Below are positions 1 through 9,360 of a stretch of 64,000 nucleotides of DNA, in pieces. The DNA is from Glaciimonas sp. CA11.2 (GTDB lineage Bacteria > Pseudomonadota > Gammaproteobacteria > Burkholderiales > Burkholderiaceae_D): contig NZ_JAVIWL010000001.1 of assembly GCF_034314045.1 (NCBI RefSeq), positions 2,108,001 to 2,172,000 of the forward strand, in the 5' to 3' direction. The position numbers were made by a program, and so were the translations under genes. The number at the start of each line of letters is the position of its first letter. The stretch's first letter is position 1. Under the pieces are notes generated by a model. The model ran no database searches and was not told where the DNA came from. It saw only the letters and a program-made list of their open reading frames with translations.

Positions 1-448
1 TTAGGTAACTTTCAGATTTCAATAATGACAGGCTGTCGTGGTGGCCCATACCACGATAGCGCCATAAGACTTTAGAACTGGTGTTAACCCACCTTAATGC
101 ACGTCATTGATAGAGCGCTTGTTGACATGCATTTTTAGTCTTTGAATGCGGAGAGGGGAAAGTTGTAGGACATAGTATTTCGGTAAATAACACCATATCA
201 GGCAGGTCCGATAGCGTGATGATCATCGACCTATAAGTGACCAGATTCTCCCTACAATAGCTAACTACATAAATAATCGCGGATTATTCTTAATTTTGAA
301 AATGGCATACATTTTCAGAAAGTTCTTAGCACTATTGATGATCATTACCGCTTAATATTGCCACAGAGTTTTTCACCTCCACGATTGCAAGATGCGATAA
401 AGATTGCATTAAATCGTCCTCACGTTCGTAGCGGAAGGTCTTCCCCCA
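1..448. other. Intergenic region upstream of vgrG
   Basis: No gene was recognised in either direction. The stretch is fairly AT-rich, and reading frames entering from the left edge are closed quickly by stops. It should hold the vgrG promoter, but no convincing -35/-10 pair was found. Just before vgrG, GGAAGG at about 433-438 is a plausible Shine-Dalgarno site. Confidence 0.6.
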
Positions 449-3178
449 ATGTCCAGCAGTCGCACTCTCCGCGCATCTAGCAGCGCTATTCCAACACGCC
501 TGAATCAACCTGCGCTGGTGCCGATTAGTCTCTCTGGCACGGAAGGCATGAACGCATTATTCGATTACACCGTCGTGCTGATGACACCCGAATCCTTGAT
601 CCATCTGAGTGAAGATATCGGCAATGTCAATCTTGACGATTTCATTGGTCGCGAGTTAACCATCATGATTGCATTGGATGGCAGCGGTGGATTTATCGAC
701 AGCGTATTTGCTGACAATCTGCTTGGCAACATCGGTGCTGGGACGCGTGAAATCTCCGGCTTGATCACCGCCGCCAGCATGCTGCGCCAGGAAGGACGTC
801 ACGCGCTGTACGAAGTCACCTTGCGCCCATGGTTGCATCTGGCGACACTGACGACCGACTGCAAGATATTTCAGGATCAAAGCGTGATCGAGATCATTGA
901 TCTGCTGTTTGCCGACTACGCCTTTCCGCTCGACAAGCGTCTCATCGAGACTTATCCCAAACGCGACTATCAGACCCAATACAACGAAAGCGACTTTACG
1001 TTCTTTAGCCGATTGTGCGAAGAATGGGGAATCAACTATTTCTTCGAGCATGATAATGGCGTCCATCGACTGGTCTTAATCGACAGCATCGGCGCGCATA
1101 AGAATTCGCCCAGCAGCGCCTATCACGTGGTGCAGTTTCATACGGAAGGCAAACATATCGATGAAGAGTGTATTCATGCCTTTTCACCCGTACATCAACT
1201 TACCTCCGGCCAGTACACCACGCGGGATTATGACTACACGCGCCCCAAGGCCAATCTCACCGCCAACCGCTACGATCCCCGCCCCACCGCACACAATCAG
1301 CAAGCCGTCTATCAATGGCATGCCGACGCGCATTATAGCCAGCCGAAGGCGGGTTCCGGTTCAGCAAGCACCAACCCGGAAAGCCAGAATGATCCGTTTG
1401 CCGAAGGCGATTTCATCGCCCGTTTGCGCATGCAAGCCTTACACAGCGTCGGCCAACGAGCGCAAGGCCAAGGCCATCTACGCGGCATGGTGCCCGGTTG
1501 CATCTTTACGCTAACGCGTCATCCGCAGACCGCCGCCAATGCCGAGTATGTGATCCTATCGACCACACTGAGGATCGACGAAGCCGCGCAAGAAACGCAG
1601 GCGTCCGACAATGCGCATCGGCAACGTTATCGCGTCCACGTCGATTTTACGGTGCAACCGGCCAGCGAGAACGTACGACCGCAACGGTCTACACCCAAAC
1701 CGTTGACCCACGGTCCCGCCACCACCATCGTGGTCGGTCCGCAGGGACAAAACATCTGGACCGATACCCTCGGGCGCATCAAGCTCCAGTTTCCATGGGA
1801 CCGCCTCGGCCAACACAATCATCAGAGCAGTTGCTGGGTCCGCGTCGTCGCACCGTGGGCTGGCAATCAACTCGGCGGCATGCATATTCCCCGCATCGGG
1901 CAAGAAGTCATCGTCGACTTTCTGAGTGGCGATCCCGACTTGCCGCTATGTACCGGACGGGTGTACAACCAACTCAATACGCCACCGTGGGCATTGCCGA
2001 GCCAGAGTGCGCTATCCGGATTTCGCTCACGGGAACTGACACCTGACGGCGGCAATGCGGCCAGCGGACGCAGCAACCATCTGGTCATGGATGACACCGC
2101 TGGCAAAATCCAGAGCCAGCTCAAAAGCGATCATCAGCATAGCCAATTGAGTTTGGGCCACATTACACGCATCGAAGACCACGCCTGTCGTAAGGAATCC
2201 CGCGGTCAAGGATTTGAACTGCGCACCGACGGGCATGGCGCAATCCGCGCTAAAACCGGTCTGCTGATCAGCACCGAAAGCCGTACTCATGCCAGTCACC
2301 ACATCACCGATCTGGGCGAGACGGCACAGCGCCTGATCGATGCGCACGGTCAACAGCAAAGCTTTGGTGAACTGGCGCAGCAACATGGTGCGCTTGAAGC
2401 CGATGAGCACAAAGCGGTCACCACTTCACTCACCGATCAGAACGACGCGATTCAAGGGACCGGCGGCAACAACGGAAACAACGGCAACGTCAAAGAAGGC
2501 AGCTTTCCCGAATTAACCGCACCGCATCTGATACTCGCCAGTCCAGCGGGGATCGCTACCACGACGCCGCAATCGACCCACATTGCCAGCGGGGAGCATG
2601 TAGCGCTCACCAGCGGACAGGATATGAGTTTGTCGGTAGGACAACGGCTCATCGCCAGTGTCAAAAACGGCATCCGCCTGTTTGCCTACAACGCCGGTAT
2701 GAAAATGGTCGCCAGCAGCGCCGACATTGATGTGAAGGCATTAAAGAGCAGCCTCAACATTTTAGCCAAACTCAATATTACCCACACCGCCAACCGTATC
2801 GTCATCAATGCTACCGAAGAAGTCATGATCAATGGCGGCGGCAGCTATACCAAATACAACGCCAATGGGATTGAGAGCGGAACCAGTGGCGCGTATCTGA
2901 TACGCGCGGCAAGCAAAGAGGTAATCGGTCCCAAAAGTTTTGGCGTCAATGTCACCGGCCTTCCCGCAGTCGACGTCTACGACGAAACTTTTCGGGTGCT
3001 CGGCATGACTGGCTTACCGCAGCCCGGCGCGGACTATCGACTGCAGGAAGAAGACGGACATTTCTCTGAAACCGCAGAAAAAGGTACCACGCCATCAGTC
3101 CATACCAAGCAAACACAATCGCTCAAATTCGACCTTCATTTTCCCACCATCGACACCAGCAATGACAACAAGGAATAA
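449..3178 (+). CDS. vgrG: Type VI secretion tip protein VgrG
   Basis: This is the trimeric spike protein that caps the T6SS Hcp tube and carries effectors out of the cell. The 909-residue protein has the full VgrG layout: an N-terminal gp27-like part (about 1-425), the gp5-like OB fold (about 428-510, with the typical GRIKLQFPWD and RIGQEVIVDF stretches), and a repetitive DUF2345 beta-helix extension (about 685-825). A short tail with a TGLPQPGADYRL-type segment resembles the degenerate C-terminal domain by which many VgrGs dock cargo. No separate catalytic domain is visible, so it is probably a structural carrier rather than an evolved VgrG. The ATG has GGAAGG ten bases upstream. It leads an island of three more genes, and no other T6SS core genes are in the window. 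Confidence 0.95.
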   Translation: MSSSRTLRASSSAIPTRLNQPALVPISLSGTEGMNALFDYTVVLMTPESLIHLSEDIGNVNLDDFIGRELTIMIALDGSGGFIDSVFADNLLGNIGAGTREISGLITAASMLRQEGRHALYEVTLRPWLHLATLTTDCKIFQDQSVIEIIDLLFADYAFPLDKRLIETYPKRDYQTQYNESDFTFFSRLCEEWGINYFFEHDNGVHRLVLIDSIGAHKNSPSSAYHVVQFHTEGKHIDEECIHAFSPVHQLTSGQYTTRDYDYTRPKANLTANRYDPRPTAHNQQAVYQWHADAHYSQPKAGSGSASTNPESQNDPFAEGDFIARLRMQALHSVGQRAQGQGHLRGMVPGCIFTLTRHPQTAANAEYVILSTTLRIDEAAQETQASDNAHRQRYRVHVDFTVQPASENVRPQRSTPKPLTHGPATTIVVGPQGQNIWTDTLGRIKLQFPWDRLGQHNHQSSCWVRVVAPWAGNQLGGMHIPRIGQEVIVDFLSGDPDLPLCTGRVYNQLNTPPWALPSQSALSGFRSRELTPDGGNAASGRSNHLVMDDTAGKIQSQLKSDHQHSQLSLGHITRIEDHACRKESRGQGFELRTDGHGAIRAKTGLLISTESRTHASHHITDLGETAQRLIDAHGQQQSFGELAQQHGALEADEHKAVTTSLTDQNDAIQGTGGNNGNNGNVKEGSFPELTAPHLILASPAGIATTTPQSTHIASGEHVALTSGQDMSLSVGQRLIASVKNGIRLFAYNAGMKMVASSADIDVKALKSSLNILAKLNITHTANRIVINATEEVMINGGGSYTKYNANGIESGTSGAYLIRAASKEVIGPKSFGVNVTGLPAVDVYDETFRVLGMTGLPQPGADYRLQEEDGHFSETAEKGTTPSVHTKQTQSLKFDLHFPTIDTSNDNKE

Positions 3179-3183
3179 ATAAC

Positions 3184-4179
3184 ATGGCAGATACCTTCGT
3201 CATCGGCACTACCAACAAGATACCGAATAGTTGTGTCGACTTAATCTGTACATGCCCAGTCATGTGGTCGCGAGCGACACAATTTGCCTATCTGCGGATG
3301 TGTAATCACAAACCAAAAACGCAGGAATATCATCTGATTGACAGCTATGTTGTGCGCGCACGACGCATTTCAGCGACCTATGCGCGGCTTTATCTTGAGC
3401 AAGAAAAATTTAGCCAGCCAGAAAAAAAAGGCCGCTTCTACTGGGCCGCGCTGGCAGCTTTTGCCAGCAAAACCGTTGCCTGTTCGCTCGAATTATCACG
3501 CGTGAAAATGATCCACGTAATCCATCAAGGGCTGGCTAAAGGCAATTTCTGGTTATTTATGGATATCGCCGCTACCCATGCTTACTGGGCAATGGAATCG
3601 CCGAGTTTTAAACAATGCGCCTCCGCCCGAGCCAAAGTCGATGAATTGGTCCCAACGGTAACAGCGCAAATGAAGAAATTGCCCTGGCATGATGAGGCGA
3701 TGGCGACATTGCGGAATTTGCCAATCACGCCAGAGATCGATCAGGCGTTTGACAAAATGATGGAGTTTGAGTCCGCTTCAAAAAAACAAAAACCGATTAA
3801 ACAACTTGAGCATCTGATGCTGGTTGCCAACCACGAACAACGCAAGATACTGCAACCGCTCATTTATGACGATCCCTATTTTTCCTGCTGGCTTGAGATG
3901 CAACGGTGGCCAGTAGTGCAGCAGATAACGCCGGCTTTGGAACTGGTATTCACCCATGCATGCAGCACCGATGATCCTACATTGAAATCGACCGCACCAA
4001 AAAAAACGGTATTGGAGAATGAAGACAGTCGCATGGATTGGATTAAGTTGGCGGCCCAGAAATTTCACGGTTTGATGCAAAAGCGTGCGCCTTTTATGGA
4101 AAAAGAGCTCTGCATCATGGCAGGGTGGGTCAGCTTGCCGGATACGATTATTCATTTAAATGAAATGCCACCATCGTGA
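3184..4179 (+). CDS. Uncharacterised vgrG-island protein (possible T6SS cargo)
   Basis: The function is not known. The 331-residue protein starts 5 bp after vgrG and is surely cotranscribed with it. It has no signal peptide, but two aromatic/alanine-rich hydrophobic stretches lie at about 81-105 and 120-138. It is otherwise helical and Trp-rich, with a conserved-looking C-terminal third (SRMDWIKLAAQKFHGLMQK followed by AGWVSLPDT). From memory it resembles an uncharacterised family common directly behind vgrG in Pseudomonas and Burkholderia, sometimes labelled DUF2515-like; this was not verified. Position suggests an effector, adaptor or chaperone of the VgrG, with the next genes as partners. 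No enzyme motif (nuclease, lipase GxSxG, amidase) was seen. Confidence 0.7.
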   Translation: MADTFVIGTTNKIPNSCVDLICTCPVMWSRATQFAYLRMCNHKPKTQEYHLIDSYVVRARRISATYARLYLEQEKFSQPEKKGRFYWAALAAFASKTVACSLELSRVKMIHVIHQGLAKGNFWLFMDIAATHAYWAMESPSFKQCASARAKVDELVPTVTAQMKKLPWHDEAMATLRNLPITPEIDQAFDKMMEFESASKKQKPIKQLEHLMLVANHEQRKILQPLIYDDPYFSCWLEMQRWPVVQQITPALELVFTHACSTDDPTLKSTAPKKTVLENEDSRMDWIKLAAQKFHGLMQKRAPFMEKELCIMAGWVSLPDTIIHLNEMPPS

Positions 4180-5132
4180 GCAAAGCAGGGCGCAGATGGA
4201 TTGTAGTGTGCAGCCTGTTGTTCGCCTGCGTTGTGTGCATGACGTGGTGGCGCTGTGCGTATCTGCCGTGGCTTGATCATCCCCTCATCAACTCTCTACA
4301 AAATCATTTATTCAACGAAAAGGTCGACATGGCACAAACAGAGATCACGATACGCTTAGGTCAGCAAGGTCAGGATTGGGCAAAAATGTACCCGAGGCAA
4401 TTAAAAGTTAACGATAAGAATGCCAATGGCGAAATGGTGTTTTATGAAATCCATTGGACGCGTATTCCTTATCAGCAATCCCTTGGTAACGTGCATATTG
4501 ATAATGGTACCTATAGCTTTACTACTCCCTTTGTTCTGAGCGTCATGGGGGTGGCAGTGCCGGGCGATACGCCAGAGGAGGGAATTGAAAATTTTTCACT
4601 GGGAGTCGGCATGTCAGAAGCAACGGTACTTCATCCCGAAGCCCAAAGACAGTTTTACGCGCTACTCAAGACTATACAAAAAGCAGGTTGGAAGCGATAT
4701 ATCGATGTTGATTTTCCCCGAATCAGCGGACGTGACGCACTGGTGTATTCGCAGATGGTCGAAAGTAGTCACCCGATTGATCCCGACTATATCCCGACCT
4801 TTCAGGAATGGATGTGGATTAGAAATTATGCTCACTGGAATTTTTATGCCAACGGCGTGTACCTGGACGTATCTTTTCAGAGAGGTATGGAAGTCGATCC
4901 TAACAAGCTAGGCGCTTACTTAATTTCACTGGAATTTGAAACCAGAAATGCGTGGGAGCGAGCGCATTTTCAGGGAAAAGAGCGATCACGCTGGAGAGAA
5001 CTCTACCCGCCAACCCGCCAACACCTGAAAACCATGCGCCCCATCGCCGAGCAGAAAATTCGCGCCGAGGGTAAATATCATATCGATGAAAGTTACCGTA
5101 ATCCCGACGATGACAGGCCTGAATCCACATAA
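4176..5132 (+). CDS. T6SS-island membrane-anchored protein, putative immunity or accessory
   Basis: The GTG start overlaps the previous stop (GTGA), indicating translational coupling. The 318-residue product begins with basic residues and one hydrophobic segment (about 9-25) followed by a polar chain, so it is probably anchored in the inner membrane with its bulk in the periplasm. Motifs such as GDTPEEGIENFSLG, a DALVYSQ stretch, and YIPTFQEWM followed by WNFYANGVYLDVSF match what I recall of a family of membrane or lipo-proteins found in Burkholderiales vgrG islands. Periplasmic exposure and coupling to the preceding gene fit an immunity role against a periplasm-acting effector. That is inference only. 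No lipobox cysteine was placed with confidence. Confidence 0.65.
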   Translation: MSKAGRRWIVVCSLLFACVVCMTWWRCAYLPWLDHPLINSLQNHLFNEKVDMAQTEITIRLGQQGQDWAKMYPRQLKVNDKNANGEMVFYEIHWTRIPYQQSLGNVHIDNGTYSFTTPFVLSVMGVAVPGDTPEEGIENFSLGVGMSEATVLHPEAQRQFYALLKTIQKAGWKRYIDVDFPRISGRDALVYSQMVESSHPIDPDYIPTFQEWMWIRNYAHWNFYANGVYLDVSFQRGMEVDPNKLGAYLISLEFETRNAWERAHFQGKERSRWRELYPPTRQHLKTMRPIAEQKIRAEGKYHIDESYRNPDDDRPEST

Positions 5133-5243
5133 ATCGTCGTCCTGAGTTGTCCTTTTTGTCAAAATTATCGCTCTGCCAAGATCGTCCAGAAAGGCTATCT
5201 ATTACGCGGTGCGGCTACGGCGGGTAAGCAAACAAATAACTAA
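5133..5243 (+). other. Possible remnant of a small CPxC protein
   Basis: Directly after the stop of the preceding gene and in the same frame, an open stretch reads through a Cys-Pro-Phe-Cys motif and a basic segment ending YLLRGAATAG before a stop at 5241-5243. It has no ATG, GTG or TTG start; a CTG lies at 5142. Small zinc-ribbon/glycine-rich proteins of this look occur in vgrG islands (recollection), so this may be a decayed copy, or chance. Confidence 0.25.
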
Positions 5244-5259
5244 GAGATAGGGAAATAAT

Positions 5260-6385
5260 ATGCAAAACCGATTAACCATGCTCCCCGGAGCAGGAACCAC
5301 TGGCACGGGATCAAGCGTTTTACTTACTCAAAAAATATACCAGTTTTACTTTTATCGATCAGGCTCGATTGCGGTATCAAGGTTTTTTGGATGCGTTTTT
5401 GAAGCAACTCAAGAACCTTTCGCCTGCCTTACAAAACGATCCGGACGCTGACTTTTATCAGACTCGGCACGAATACGAATACAAAGAATTCCTGCGCCAG
5501 ATGATACCTATGGAGCAAGGGCTGGCGCTACTTCGGTCCACGCCTCATAAGACCGAAGCATATGAAACGCTTTCGCTTCCAAGTTTTATAGGCCAATTAT
5601 TTGGTCGATATGCAGATGAAAAAGGTGTGTATTACGATCCTTTTTATATTGCTTTAGGGATGACCAATGAATATCCCGGAAACAGCATTCATCCGAGCAA
5701 CCACACCGCCTTTGTAAAGGACGTCATGAACGCTTCAGTTATCAACTTTACTCAGGGCATCACGGTATTTGAGTGTAAAAACTACGTGCCTTTCCATTTA
5801 GTTGACATGAATAGCCTACGTCAGTCCCAGAAATGGACCTATGAAACCCTCTTCTTCGAACCCGAATGGCCGATCCCTCGTATCTTCCCGGAATATCTTC
5901 CATCATGCCCGCCGTATAACCATAACCATCAGGATCAAATCTTCACCGGCGGGACCATTCCCACTGACGGTATCTGGGAGCCTTGGTTTATCATGCAGAT
6001 CTTCAAAAATACCGATCCGGCGAAAATGGCTGCAAAAGTCGGTTGCCCTAATTATTTTTTAGCCGGCGCGGTTGCCACCGAATATCAATTGGAAGGCACG
6101 GACACGTGGGAAGAAGTCTGGTGGCGTTTGCTGTGGGAAGACAAGCGCTATCTGGATGGCACGATTCCCGCTGAGGAAGCGGACTATCTGAAAACCAGAC
6201 CGCCGGTCGCGCCGCAGATATTTACAGATCATAAAGCTTATCCGGGTGATGTGTGTCCAATAACCGGCAACTGGCATGCACCGCATATGCAAGGCAAAAC
6301 GGTGCGATTGGAGGCCGGGAATATCATGGCCGGATCAAAAATTAACGCCGCGGGTAATGCTGTGACCTGGTATCTCAAAGTCTGA
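5260..6385 (+). pseudogene. Imm71/Imm72-like immunity gene with an apparent +1 frameshift
   Basis: The natural start is the ATG at 5260, preceded by GAGATAGGG. That frame gives a sensible nine-residue N-terminus and then becomes unlike protein. From 5276 onward the neighbouring frame carries continuous protein-like sequence (LARDQAFYLLKKYTSF, then RYQGFLDAFLKQ) to the stop at 6385. Removing one C from the CCCC run at 5283-5286 would join both into one 374-residue protein. The C-terminal part has GCPNYFLAG and a CPITGNW motif, which I associate with the Imm71/Imm72 families of polymorphic-toxin and T6SS immunity proteins. It is either a sequencing error, a phase-variable tract or a decaying gene. 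Without the frameshift, translation would need a poor TTG start at 5369 (338 residues). Confidence 0.65.
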
Positions 6386-6394
6386 GGCGAGCCT

Positions 6395-6437
6395 CATCAC
6401 CACACAAGGTTGATCTTGTCTGGCTGTGGTGATGTTT
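6395..6437 (+). terminator. Intrinsic terminator of the vgrG island
   Basis: A perfect 10-bp stem (CATCACCACA at 6395-6404 with TGTGGTGATG at 6425-6434) holds an inner ACAAG/CTTGT stem and is followed by TTTAG. It ends the T6SS-island transcript. Confidence 0.7.
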
Positions 6438-6550
6438 AGTATCAGTTCTCGCAGATGGTTGAACGTTGCGATCTTGTTGATAGCGCGTCAACTTCTACGC
6501 AAACTGGCTTACTTTAGCGCTACCAATACCAATAGCAGTGAATATAGCAA

Positions 6551-7645
6551 TTAGTAAGTTCGCTGCACGCTATACCCGCGTTCACGCAGCAGCGCTTGCA
6601 CGCTCGTCTGGCCGACTAGATGCAACATGCCAATACCGGCGAATGCGGTTTTGTTTGACTTGAGCAGCTTCTCGAAGGCATCGGCTAATGCAGGATTGCG
6701 TCCGTCCAATAGCGCGCGTTGTATAAATTGACCGGTGAAGGTATCGTCACTAGTCATTTCTTTTAGCAGTTTTTCTAATCCGACCAAATCGCCGCTACGC
6801 CACAATGCCACCAGATCAAGCGCTTTTCTTGCGCGGATCGGATCATCCAGATCGTCGACCGTATCTTGTAAAAAACGGTTTTGATCTGCGACGGACAAGT
6901 TACCTAGTAAAGACAACTGATATTCGACACTTTCCAGGCCTATCAACGGTTTGTTGTGCGTCTGCGCATAATTGGAAAGATAGTTGTCGACGCCTTGTTC
7001 CTTCGGGAAGCCATTTCTGGCGTATTCTTCTGTCGTCAGCATGGTCGCCAATAGCCAAGGCTTCATCCGAAGGACGTCGGTTGGCGCCATATGGTACTTT
7101 TCTAGCAATGCGTGCACTTGTTGCGTCAAAGCGGCCGGTATATCTTGCGTGGATGAGCTGTCATTGGGATATAACGCATAGTGTTGAATGAGTCGGTTGA
7201 GCGTCGCCGTGTCGCTGGTGTCGATTTCAATGGCCACGCGTGACGATTGATCTAAAGCCCTCATGACTTGTGGTGCGAGCGGGAAAAAATCCGCGCTGCC
7301 GACGTGGATGGTGCCAAATAAATAGGCGGTATGGCCGTCGCGTTGAATCTTAAATAATGCGCCGCCTTGACGAACAGCCTTGGTTGGCGGGGTGGCCGCT
7401 TGGGTGTCGATGTCCCTGGCGAAGGTGGATGCTACATAAAATCCAGCGAGGAAAAAAGGAACCAAGTAATGCGGGCGGCGATACCACGCACGCGTTCGGC
7501 CGATACACGGCCCAGCAAAGCCGCAAACCTTTTTAAACCGATCACTCAAACTGACTATAATCTGGCGCAGCACACGTTCTCCCTGATGCGTTTTATTTAA
7601 CGGCGTTTGAAGGTTTTCGACATATTGTATCGTTACTGCCGGCAT
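6551..7645 (-). CDS. TraB/GumN family protein
   Basis: The product belongs to the TraB/PrgY/GumN superfamily, whose bacterial members are poorly characterised and may act as metallo-peptidase-like (Tiki-like) proteins outside the cytoplasm. The YLFGTIHVGS motif near the N-terminal end of the domain and the C-terminal GIGMLHLVG motif are the two GxxH hallmarks. A long hydrophobic stretch (about 80-96) ending near a signal-peptidase-like site precedes the domain, suggesting export. The first 60 or so residues are unlike the family, so the true start may lie downstream of the ATG at 7645. It stands alone, divergent from the HAD gene. Confidence 0.8.
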   Translation of the reverse strand: MPAVTIQYVENLQTPLNKTHQGERVLRQIIVSLSDRFKKVCGFAGPCIGRTRAWYRRPHYLVPFFLAGFYVASTFARDIDTQAATPPTKAVRQGGALFKIQRDGHTAYLFGTIHVGSADFFPLAPQVMRALDQSSRVAIEIDTSDTATLNRLIQHYALYPNDSSSTQDIPAALTQQVHALLEKYHMAPTDVLRMKPWLLATMLTTEEYARNGFPKEQGVDNYLSNYAQTHNKPLIGLESVEYQLSLLGNLSVADQNRFLQDTVDDLDDPIRARKALDLVALWRSGDLVGLEKLLKEMTSDDTFTGQFIQRALLDGRNPALADAFEKLLKSNKTAFAGIGMLHLVGQTSVQALLRERGYSVQRTY

Positions 7646-7760
7646 GACTTTGTTGGTGGCTAGACTGACCTTTACGAGCGTAGTGTCAGAGTCTCTTTAT
7701 TTGTTTAAGAGGCAACATTTTACGCATGGCAGCCATAACGTTAACAAAACCTGGTGACAA

Positions 7761-8498
7761 ATGATGTTGGCAAATACTACACCGGTCTGGCTGTTCGACC
7801 TGGACAACACGCTACATAACGCTTCGCACGCCTTTTTTCCGGCGATCAATGACAATATGAATCGCTTCATTGCGCGTGCACTGGGGACGGACGGGGTCGA
7901 TGCGGATGCGGCGACCGTCAATGCGGTGCGGACTGACTATTGGATACGTTATGGTGCCACGTTGCTGGGAATGGTCAAGCATCACGGGGTGCGCGCTGAG
8001 GACTTTTTGCGCGAAGCACATCGTTTTGACGATCTTTACGGCATGATCCGTGCTGAACGTGGTCTGATTAGTCTGCTGAAACGTTTGCCCGGTCGAAAAA
8101 TATTATTAACCAATGCACCACAACGTTATTCCCATGATGTTATGCGTCATTTGGGGCTGCACCGTCAATTTGGCAAACACATCTCAATTGAGTCCATGCA
8201 CGTGCATCGGCAACTCCGGCCAAAGCCGTCACCACATTTATTGCGTAAGTTGATCGCACGGGAAGGAATCGCCGCACATCGTTGTATTTTGGTGGAAGAT
8301 ACGTTGGCTAATTTGAGAACGGCCAAGCGGATCGGCATGCGGACGGTGTGGGTGACAGGGTATTTGTCCAAAACGGCCAAAATTTCGACCCAGAGCGGGC
8401 AGTTGATGCACCCAAATCTGACAAAGCGCACCCGTTACGTCGATGTCAAAGTAAAATCCGTGCGGCGACTGGCAAATAACCTTCATCGGCTGCGCTAA
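7761..8498 (+). CDS. HAD-family hydrolase, pyrimidine 5'-nucleotidase-like
   Basis: This is a haloacid-dehalogenase phosphatase. Motif I is DLDNTLHNA (nucleophile Asp around residue 13), motif II is LLTNAP, the motif III lysine is in RPKPSP, and motif IV is LVEDTLANL. The cap insertion and the FDLDNTLH signature match the SDT1/phosphoglycolate-phosphatase-like pyrimidine 5'-nucleotidase group common in Burkholderiales; the substrate cannot be told from sequence. Two ATGs (7761 and 7764) are adjacent. It is followed 134 bp later by slmA, an arrangement I recall as usual in this order. Confidence 0.85.
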   Translation: MMLANTTPVWLFDLDNTLHNASHAFFPAINDNMNRFIARALGTDGVDADAATVNAVRTDYWIRYGATLLGMVKHHGVRAEDFLREAHRFDDLYGMIRAERGLISLLKRLPGRKILLTNAPQRYSHDVMRHLGLHRQFGKHISIESMHVHRQLRPKPSPHLLRKLIAREGIAAHRCILVEDTLANLRTAKRIGMRTVWVTGYLSKTAKISTQSGQLMHPNLTKRTRYVDVKVKSVRRLANNLHRLR

Positions 8499-8524
8499 GT
8501 GCGAATAAAACCCCGTTCAGATTG

Positions 8525-8557
8525 GTCGTACCGACGCAGGTAGTGCGACGGTACGAC
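8525..8557. repeat. Perfect 9-bp inverted repeat upstream of slmA
   Basis: GTCGTACCG (8525-8533) and CGGTACGAC (8549-8557) form a perfect inverted repeat with a 15-base loop between the HAD gene and slmA. No T-run follows, so it is either a weak terminator or an operator for the slmA promoter. Confidence 0.6.
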
Positions 8558-8632
8558 AATGAGATACAACATCTAAGCGGTTTTTTGGTTGGACTTAATG
8601 ATTAACAGATCTGACTGATACGAAAATAAGAT

Positions 8633-9208
8633 ATGGCAACAAATAAACCTGGCGAACGTAAGCTACAGATTCTTCAAACGTTGGCAACGATGCTCGAACA
8701 ACCCAAGGGTGAGAAGATCACCACTGCTGCTTTGGCCGCAAAACTGGCGGTGTCGGAAGCGGCGTTGTATCGCCATTTCGCCAGCAAGGCACAAATGTTT
8801 GAGGGTTTGATTGAGTTCATTGAGACTAGTGTTTTTGGCCTGATCAATCAAATTACCGAACAGCAGGAGAAGGGTTTGTTGCAAGCCCAAGCGGTGGCTT
8901 TAATGTTGCTCAATTTTGCCGAAACTAATCCTGGCATGACACGTGTCATTATCGGCGACGCCCTTATTAATGAAGATGAGCGATTGCAGCTGCGAATGAA
9001 TCAGTTTGTGGATCGCATTGAAATGTCGTTGAAGCAAGCATTGAGGATCGCTGCCAGTCAAGGTGAGGCTAACGAGCAGGAAGCGACTATCCGTGCCAAT
9101 ATATTGACCAGTTTTGTGCTGGGACGCTGGCAACGTTTTGCCAAGACTCGCTTTAAGCAAAAGCCGTGCGAGGACGCAGCGCAGCAAATCGCCTTAATTT
9201 TGGTGTAA
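8633..9208 (+). CDS. slmA: Nucleoid occlusion factor SlmA (TetR family)
   Basis: SlmA binds chromosomal sites and blocks FtsZ ring assembly over the nucleoid. The 191-residue protein has a TetR helix-turn-helix (about 28-52, with LAVSEAALYRHFASKAQMFEGLI) and a C-terminal dimer/FtsZ-binding domain (GMTRVIIGDALINEDERLQ and LGRWQRFAKT), both typical of SlmA and different from drug-responsive TetR proteins. The length matches the family. Confidence 0.9.
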   Translation: MATNKPGERKLQILQTLATMLEQPKGEKITTAALAAKLAVSEAALYRHFASKAQMFEGLIEFIETSVFGLINQITEQQEKGLLQAQAVALMLLNFAETNPGMTRVIIGDALINEDERLQLRMNQFVDRIEMSLKQALRIAASQGEANEQEATIRANILTSFVLGRWQRFAKTRFKQKPCEDAAQQIALILV

Positions 9209-9360
9209 TAGCGCGACGTTAATGCTGGTATCGGGTGCGAACGAGCCAGAAGCGTCGAAGTATGGTTGGGGACACAACGGGTAAGTCTCAAAAAAACAGC
9301 GCGACTATAACGCGACAACCGGCTCGTAAAAAAGCCGATCATCATAAAAGGAGTCTTTGA

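Noticed and set aside
1498..2410. Long overlapping frames inside vgrG on both strands
   Set aside because: Arg/Pro- or Ser-rich products with no family likeness, opposite a well-conserved VgrG; shadows of its codon use.
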